DNA from: Acidobacteriota bacterium
GTDB lineage: Bacteria > Acidobacteriota > JAAYUB01 > JAMOQF01
Length of the DNA stretch: 9,907 nt
Direction: 5' to 3'
Assembly: GCA_027040585.1 (NCBI GenBank)
Contig: JALULU010000178.1
Location: forward strand, 1 to 9,907
The position numbers and the translations under genes are program-made. The notes under the pieces are model-generated. The model ran no database searches. It was not told the origin of the DNA and was given only the letters and a program-made list of their open reading frames with translations. Below are positions 7,167 through 9,907 of this stretch, piece by piece (within the stretch, counting starts at the first letter, position 1; every line of letters begins with the position of its first letter).

Positions 7167-7212
7167 TCTAAAATTTACAGGTCAAAATTTACAGGTCTGA
7201 CCCCACAAATTT

Positions 7213-7250
7213 TTTTTTTAGTAAAAACTTCCTGTCATTTTACAGGTCTG
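7213..7250 (+). repeat. 38-bp direct repeat, copy 2, containing a CCTGT/ACAGG hairpin
   Basis: Exact copy of 7084-7121, offset by 129 bp. The hairpin arms are CCTGT at 7231-7235 and ACAGG at 7242-7246. It runs into the A form of the 13-mer (7243-7255). Read on the minus strand the unit is GGGG, a spacer ACAGA or TCAGA, then the hairpin, a layout reminiscent of REP elements (short guide sequence followed by a small palindrome). Confidence 0.85.
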
Positions 7251-7286
7251 ACCCCACAAATTTTTTTTCTTTTAATTATAATTTAA

Positions 7287-7295
7287 TGCTATAAT
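7287..7295 (+). promoter_or_regulatory. extended -10 promoter of the tnaA operon
   Basis: TGCTATAAT is a perfect extended -10 element (TGn followed by TATAAT). The -35 region 17 bp upstream (7267-7272, TTCTTT) is weak, as is usual for extended -10 promoters. A second TATAAT lies at 7277-7282 without a TGn. Transcription is expected near 7302, giving a leader of about 124 nt before tnaA. Confidence 0.6.
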
Positions 7296-7305
7296 TTTTT
7301 TACCT

Positions 7306-7371
7306 ATGAGACTTTTTATTTATTTTAAGTTTAAGAACATTTTTATAAAGGTTAAGGCTGCTCCCTCCTGA
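7306..7371 (+). CDS. possible 21-residue leader peptide of the tnaA operon
   Basis: ATG at 7306 opens a 21-codon frame ending in TGA at 7369-7371 (product starts MRLFIYFKFK and ends KVKAAPS). It begins a few bases after the predicted transcription start and has no ribosome binding site, so it could only be translated as a near-leaderless message. In enterobacteria a leader peptide (TnaC) controls tnaA, but that peptide needs a tryptophan and this frame has none, so it is not a TnaC homologue. Its stop codon overlaps the element that could mask the tnaA ribosome binding site, which is the only reason to take it seriously. Confidence 0.25.
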   Translation: MRLFIYFKFKNIFIKVKAAPS

Positions 7372-7419
7372 TAAAATCAAAACTCTTTCATTTAACGTTT
7401 TATAAAATATTATGGGAGG
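7364..7419 (+). promoter_or_regulatory. tnaA: possible anti-Shine-Dalgarno helix over the tnaA ribosome binding site
   Basis: GGGAGG at 7414-7419 lies 6 nt before the tnaA ATG and is a strong ribosome binding site. Upstream, CCTCC (7364-7368) is complementary to GGAGG (7415-7419), and two G-U pairs extend the helix to 7 pairs (7364-7370 with 7413-7419). Within the loop ATAAAA (7371-7376) and TTTTAT (7398-7403) can also pair. The ribosome binding site is certain; the masking structure is inference. Confidence 0.4.
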
Positions 7420-7425
7420 TAAAAG

Positions 7426-8793
7426 ATGTTTTTTGAACCATATAAGATAAAAGTTGTTGAACCTGTACCAATTACAACAAAGGAGGAGCGTCAAAAAATT
7501 ATAAAAGAAGCAGGATATAATGTTTTCAATATTCCAGCAGAAAAGGTAACAATTGACTTACTCACAGATAGTGGAACTTCTGCAATGAGTCAGAATCAAT
7601 GGGCTGGAATTATGCTTGGAGATGAATCTTATGCAGGTAGTAGAAATTTTTATCACTTTAAAGATACCATAAAATCAATATTTGGATATAAACATGTAAT
7701 TCCTTGTCATCAGGGAAGGGTAGCAGAGAATATTGTTTTTTCAAATATATTGGAACCGGGTGATATTGCTTTAAGTAATACATTTTTTGATACAACAAGG
7801 GCAAATGTTTTAAGTAAAGGTGGAATTCCCATAGACGTTGTAATTGAAGAAGCATATAACCCAGATATTGAAATGGATTTTAAGGGTAATGTTGATTTAA
7901 ATAAACTTGAAGAGGTTTTAAAAAGAGAAGGGGATAGGGTAAAGATTTTTGTTTTTACAATTACCAATAATAGTGGTGGCGGACAACCTGCTTCCTTGAA
8001 AAATATTAGAGAAGTTTCAAGGCTGCTAAAAAAATATGGTGTGCCACTTTTTTTTGATACTGCAAGATATGCTGAAAATTGCTATTTTATAAAGGAAAGA
8101 GAAAAAGAATATAAGGATAAAAGTATTCTTGAGATTGCCAGGGAAATATTTTCCTATGGTGATGGTGCAATGATGAGTGCCAAAAAGGATGCACTTGTAA
8201 ATATTGGTGGATTTATAACGTTAAATGATGACGATCTTGCAGAAAAAATTAAGCAGACCTTAATAATAATTGAGGGCTTTCCCACATATGGTGGACTTGC
8301 GGGTAGAGATCTTGAGGCAATTGCCATAGGTTTAAAAGAAGCACTGGATGAAGGTTATTTAAATGCAAGGATAAGGCAGGTGAGACTTCTTGGTAATTAT
8401 TTAATTGAAAGAAATATTCCAATAATAAAGCCAATTGGTGGGCATGCTGTCTATTTGGATGCAAAAAAAATACTTAAACACATTCCCCAGAGTCAATTTC
8501 CAGCGCAGGCTTTGACATGCGCTCTCTATGTTGAGGGTGGGGTTAGAGGTGTTGAAATTGGAAGTTTAATGTTTGCTGAAAAAGATGAAAAGAGTGGTAA
8601 AATTAATTATCCAAAAAATGAACTTGTTAGACTTGCAATACCAAGAAGGGTTTACACAGATAATCATATTTTATATGTTGGTGAAGTAATTAATGAAGTT
8701 TTTAATAAAAGGGAAAATATAAAAGGTCTTAAAATTATTAAGGAGAATAAATATTTAAGGCATTTTACGGCAATTCTTGAGGAGATAAATTGA
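7426..8793 (+). CDS. tnaA: tryptophanase (tryptophan indole-lyase)
   Basis: PLP-dependent beta-eliminating lyase, 455 residues, expected to split L-tryptophan into indole, pyruvate and ammonia in the cytoplasm. The family core is complete: IDLLTDSGT (43-51), GDESYAGS with Tyr69, the cofactor lysine Lys254 in MSAKKDA (250-256), GFPTYGGLAGRD (284-295) and the substrate-carboxylate arginine R407 in IPRR. The close relative tyrosine phenol-lyase was considered. Positions that separate the two enzymes favour tryptophanase: Asp122 in FFDTT (Thr in tyrosine phenol-lyase), His446 in RHFTA (Phe there), and GVEIGS at 375-380 where tyrosine phenol-lyase carries its specificity arginine. The N-terminal third (for example QWAGIMLGDE) nonetheless looks more like tyrosine phenol-lyase. 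The usual PTHQGR is PCHQGR here (Cys94). GGGAGG 6 nt before the ATG fixes the start. It is the first gene of a coupled operon with mpgP. Confidence 0.9.
   Translation: MFFEPYKIKVVEPVPITTKEERQKIIKEAGYNVFNIPAEKVTIDLLTDSGTSAMSQNQWAGIMLGDESYAGSRNFYHFKDTIKSIFGYKHVIPCHQGRVAENIVFSNILEPGDIALSNTFFDTTRANVLSKGGIPIDVVIEEAYNPDIEMDFKGNVDLNKLEEVLKREGDRVKIFVFTITNNSGGGQPASLKNIREVSRLLKKYGVPLFFDTARYAENCYFIKEREKEYKDKSILEIAREIFSYGDGAMMSAKKDALVNIGGFITLNDDDLAEKIKQTLIIIEGFPTYGGLAGRDLEAIAIGLKEALDEGYLNARIRQVRLLGNYLIERNIPIIKPIGGHAVYLDAKKILKHIPQSQFPAQALTCALYVEGGVRGVEIGSLMFAEKDEKSGKINYPKNELVRLAIPRRVYTDNHILYVGEVINEVFNKRENIKGLKIIKENKYLRHFTAILEEIN
8779..8784 (+). promoter_or_regulatory. ribosome binding site for the TTG start of mpgP
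   Basis: GAGGAG, inside the last codons of tnaA, lies 5 nt before the TTG at 8790. The ATG at 8796 is in another frame, and the conserved FTDLDE motif follows within six residues of the TTG, so the TTG is the start. Confidence 0.75.
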
Positions 8794-9593
8794 AATATGT
8801 AATTTTTACGGATTTAGATGAGACACTTTTAGATAAATATACTTATGATTTTTCGGCTGCAGAGGATAGTCTAAATTTAATAAAAGAGAAGGGCTATCCT
8901 CTAATTTTTGTAACGAGTAAGACAAGAAGTGAAGTCTTAATTTTACAGAAGAAAATAATTGGGAAAAAATATCCATTTGTTGTTGAAAATGGTGGAGGAT
9001 TGTTTTTGTTTAAATTAAATAAAAATTATTTAAACGAAAGTTTAGATATTATTGATAATTTATATGTTAAGATATTTGGTAAAAAATACGATGAAATAAG
9101 AAAAATATTTAAAGAACTTCAGAGAATTGCTCCTATTAATGGTTTTGGCGATATGGATGACAAAGATATAGCAAAAATAACTAAACTTCCGTTAAATAAA
9201 GTAATTTTAGCAAAAAAAAGGGATTTTACAGAACCATTTATTTTAGAAGGGGATGAAAGAAAATTTTCAGAAATTTTGCAAAAAGAAGCAAAAAAATATG
9301 GTACTAAAATTGTTAAGGGTGGGAAATTTTATCATCTGATTGGAGAAAACCAGAGTAAAGGAAAAGCGGTGAGGTTTCTTATTGATTTTTACAAAAACAA
9401 ATTTGGAGATATTAGAACTATTGGACTTGGAGATAGTGAAAATGATATTGAATTTTTAAAGGAGGTTGATGTTCCGATTATAATAAGAAAAGAAAATGGT
9501 GAGTATCTTGAGTTAGATATTGAAAATGTTATTGTATCAAAACATCCTTCCACCAAAGGGTGGAATGAAGTAATTATGAGGTTATTAAAATGA
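8790..9593 (+). CDS. mpgP: mannosyl-3-phosphoglycerate phosphatase family HAD hydrolase
   Basis: HAD superfamily phosphatase, type IIB cap, 267 residues. The family removes phosphate from mannosyl-3-phosphoglycerate to give mannosylglycerate, a compatible solute common in thermophiles and halophiles. Motif I is DLDET at 8-12 (nucleophile Asp8 and acid/base Asp10; Glu11 replaces the common Gly). Motif II is VTSKTR (41-46), the motif III lysine is in QSKGKAV (188-194), and motif IV is GDSENDIEF (214-222). Subfamily markers are ENGGGLF (66-72), ITKLPLNKVILAKKRDFTEPF (cap, about 130-150) and the C-terminal KGWNE (256-260). It starts with TTG, overlapping the tnaA stop by 4 bp, and its TGA overlaps the next ATG by 4 bp. 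No synthase (MpgS) is in the window, so the true substrate may be a related phosphoglycerate sugar. The neighbouring glycerate kinase fits metabolism of a glycerate-containing compound. Confidence 0.82.
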   Translation: MKYVIFTDLDETLLDKYTYDFSAAEDSLNLIKEKGYPLIFVTSKTRSEVLILQKKIIGKKYPFVVENGGGLFLFKLNKNYLNESLDIIDNLYVKIFGKKYDEIRKIFKELQRIAPINGFGDMDDKDIAKITKLPLNKVILAKKRDFTEPFILEGDERKFSEILQKEAKKYGTKIVKGGKFYHLIGENQSKGKAVRFLIDFYKNKFGDIRTIGLGDSENDIEFLKEVDVPIIIRKENGEYLELDIENVIVSKHPSTKGWNEVIMRLLK

Positions 9594-9907
9594 ATGAGAA
9601 AGAAATACTTCTAAAACTTGCAAAATATGGAATTGATGCTGTTTTACCAAAAAATTTTATACCTAAATCTATGTTGAATGAAGGTGAAAGTTTATCTTTT
9701 TTTAACTGGAATGGTGAAAGAAATTTTAAAATTTCTAAAAATGAATTTAAGAATTTATATCTTTTCGCAGTTGGAAAGGCTTCTTATGAGATGTTTTCGG
9801 AAACTTTAAAGATTTTGAGAGATATTAGGTACGGTTTTCGGTATAGGGTATTCTGTCTATGCTCCGGGAAAAATAGCGAGCCTGTTTTGTCTTTTTTTTT
9901 TTGTGTT
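9590..9907 (+). CDS. glycerate kinase (MOFRL/DUF4147 type), N-terminal fragment, with an anomalous right end
   Basis: The frame is open for 106 codons from the ATG at 9590, which overlaps the mpgP stop (ATGA), to the window edge; GAGG at 9578-9581 is 8 nt upstream. Residues 1-80 resemble the N terminus of type-2 glycerate kinases, which phosphorylate D-glycerate to 2-phosphoglycerate: an opening helix (EILLKLAKYGIDAVLP) and the conserved nucleotide-site loop in LFAVGKASYEM (58-68, Lys63). Full-length members exceed 400 residues, so most of the gene is missing. From about residue 80 (base 9827 on) the reading no longer fits the family (expected valine/glycine-rich GVVV-type strand), becomes cysteine- and phenylalanine-rich, and the DNA is less AT-rich. 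A frameshift, chimeric join or low-quality contig end is likely. The glycerate kinase call rests mainly on the GKA motif and gene context. Confidence 0.6.
   Translation, partial: MNEKEILLKLAKYGIDAVLPKNFIPKSMLNEGESLSFFNWNGERNFKISKNEFKNLYLFAVGKASYEMFSETLKILRDIRYGFRYRVFCLCSGKNSEPVLSFFFCV

Larger units (their letters stand above)
7114..7255 (+). repeat. right cluster of the CAGGTCTG(T/A)CCCC repeat (3 full copies and fragments)
   Basis: Full 13-mers begin at 7114 (T form), 7192 (A form) and 7243 (A form), in the same orientation as the left cluster. A truncated copy, CAGGTC, sits at 7178-7183. The truncated copy and the 7192 copy each follow the same AAATTTA, indicating slippage or partial duplication. 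Both A-form copies are followed by ACAAATTTTTTTT. The A/T difference separates these two copies from all the others in the window. Confidence 0.85.
6978..7425. other. intergenic region between divergent CPBP protease and tnaA
   Basis: About 450 bp with no credible long gene. From left to right it holds the CPBP ribosome binding site and possible -10, a plain AT-rich stretch (7010-7083), the right repeat cluster (7084-7255), a T-rich stretch, the extended -10 promoter of tnaA (7287-7295) and the tnaA leader (about 7302-7425). An open frame at 7062-7286 consists mostly of the repeats themselves and does not look like a real protein. Confidence 0.6.

Noticed and set aside
6003..7255. CRISPR array made of the repeated CAGGTCTG(T/A)CCCC units
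   Set aside because: The conserved unit is only 13 bp, the distances between copies are irregular (15 to over 900 bp), a protein gene lies between the clusters, and no cas gene is present.
5990..7260. A complete insertion sequence or transposon around the CPBP protease gene
   Set aside because: No transposase, no terminal inverted repeats and no target-site duplication can be seen; the flanking repeats are all in the same orientation. Only a REP-like or recombination-based origin remains possible.
7062..7286. Small plus-strand reading frame of 74 codons
   Set aside because: It is composed largely of the intergenic repeats and T-runs, is rich in Phe and Ile, repeats itself, and has no ribosome binding site.
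7426..8793. Tyrosine phenol-lyase (tpl) instead of tryptophanase
   Set aside because: The specificity positions Asp122, His446 and the GVEIGS segment match tryptophanase; tyrosine phenol-lyase has Thr, Phe and an arginine at the corresponding sites.

Overview
This window looks like a piece of an AT-rich bacterial genome. It uses many AGA/AGG arginine and ATA isoleucine codons, and its Shine-Dalgarno sites are of the ordinary GGAGG type. The gene content suggests an anaerobe, possibly a thermophile or from a thermophile-related lineage: an oxygen-sensitive 2-hydroxyacyl-CoA dehydratase/double-cubane protein with its ATP-driven activator, a tryptophanase, and a mannosyl-3-phosphoglycerate phosphatase. 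I cannot name the phylum. Genes run off both ends.

Left part (1-3188, minus strand): asparaginyl-tRNA synthetase (asnS) is followed after 14 bp by a large gene for a secreted beta-propeller protein with a C-terminal beta-sandwich-like domain. That gene is open to the left edge, so its C terminus is missing. Divergent from asnS, at 3320-3850 (+), is an O6-alkylguanine-DNA alkyltransferase (ogt) that has no ribosome binding site and may be leaderless.

Middle part (3870-5958, plus strand): a promoter with a perfect TTGACA box precedes a two-gene operon with a 4-bp ATGA overlap. It encodes a single-subunit HgdB/BcrC-type Fe-S protein and its BcrAD/BadFG-type ATPase activator. The absence of a second dehydratase subunit favours a YjiM/YjiL-like double-cubane-cluster system over a classical heterodimeric dehydratase.

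Repeat-flanked island (about 5990-7260): a minus-strand CPBP (CAAX/Abi-like) intramembrane protease lies between two clusters of a short repeat, CAGGTCTG(T/A)CCCC. There are seven full copies, all in one orientation, and two of them sit in an identical 38-bp repeat with a small hairpin. This resembles REP-like elements mobilised by IS200/REP-associated transposases, but no transposase is present.

Right part (7287-9907, plus strand): an extended -10 promoter and a roughly 124-nt leader precede a tryptophanase (tnaA). It overlaps by 4 bp a mannosyl-3-phosphoglycerate phosphatase (mpgP), which overlaps by 4 bp the start of a MOFRL/DUF4147-type glycerate kinase. The leader can encode a 21-residue peptide whose stop codon abuts a CCTCC element complementary to the tnaA ribosome binding site, so a translation-linked switch is possible. 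The last 80 or so bases no longer read as a glycerate kinase and may be chimeric or low-quality sequence at a contig end.
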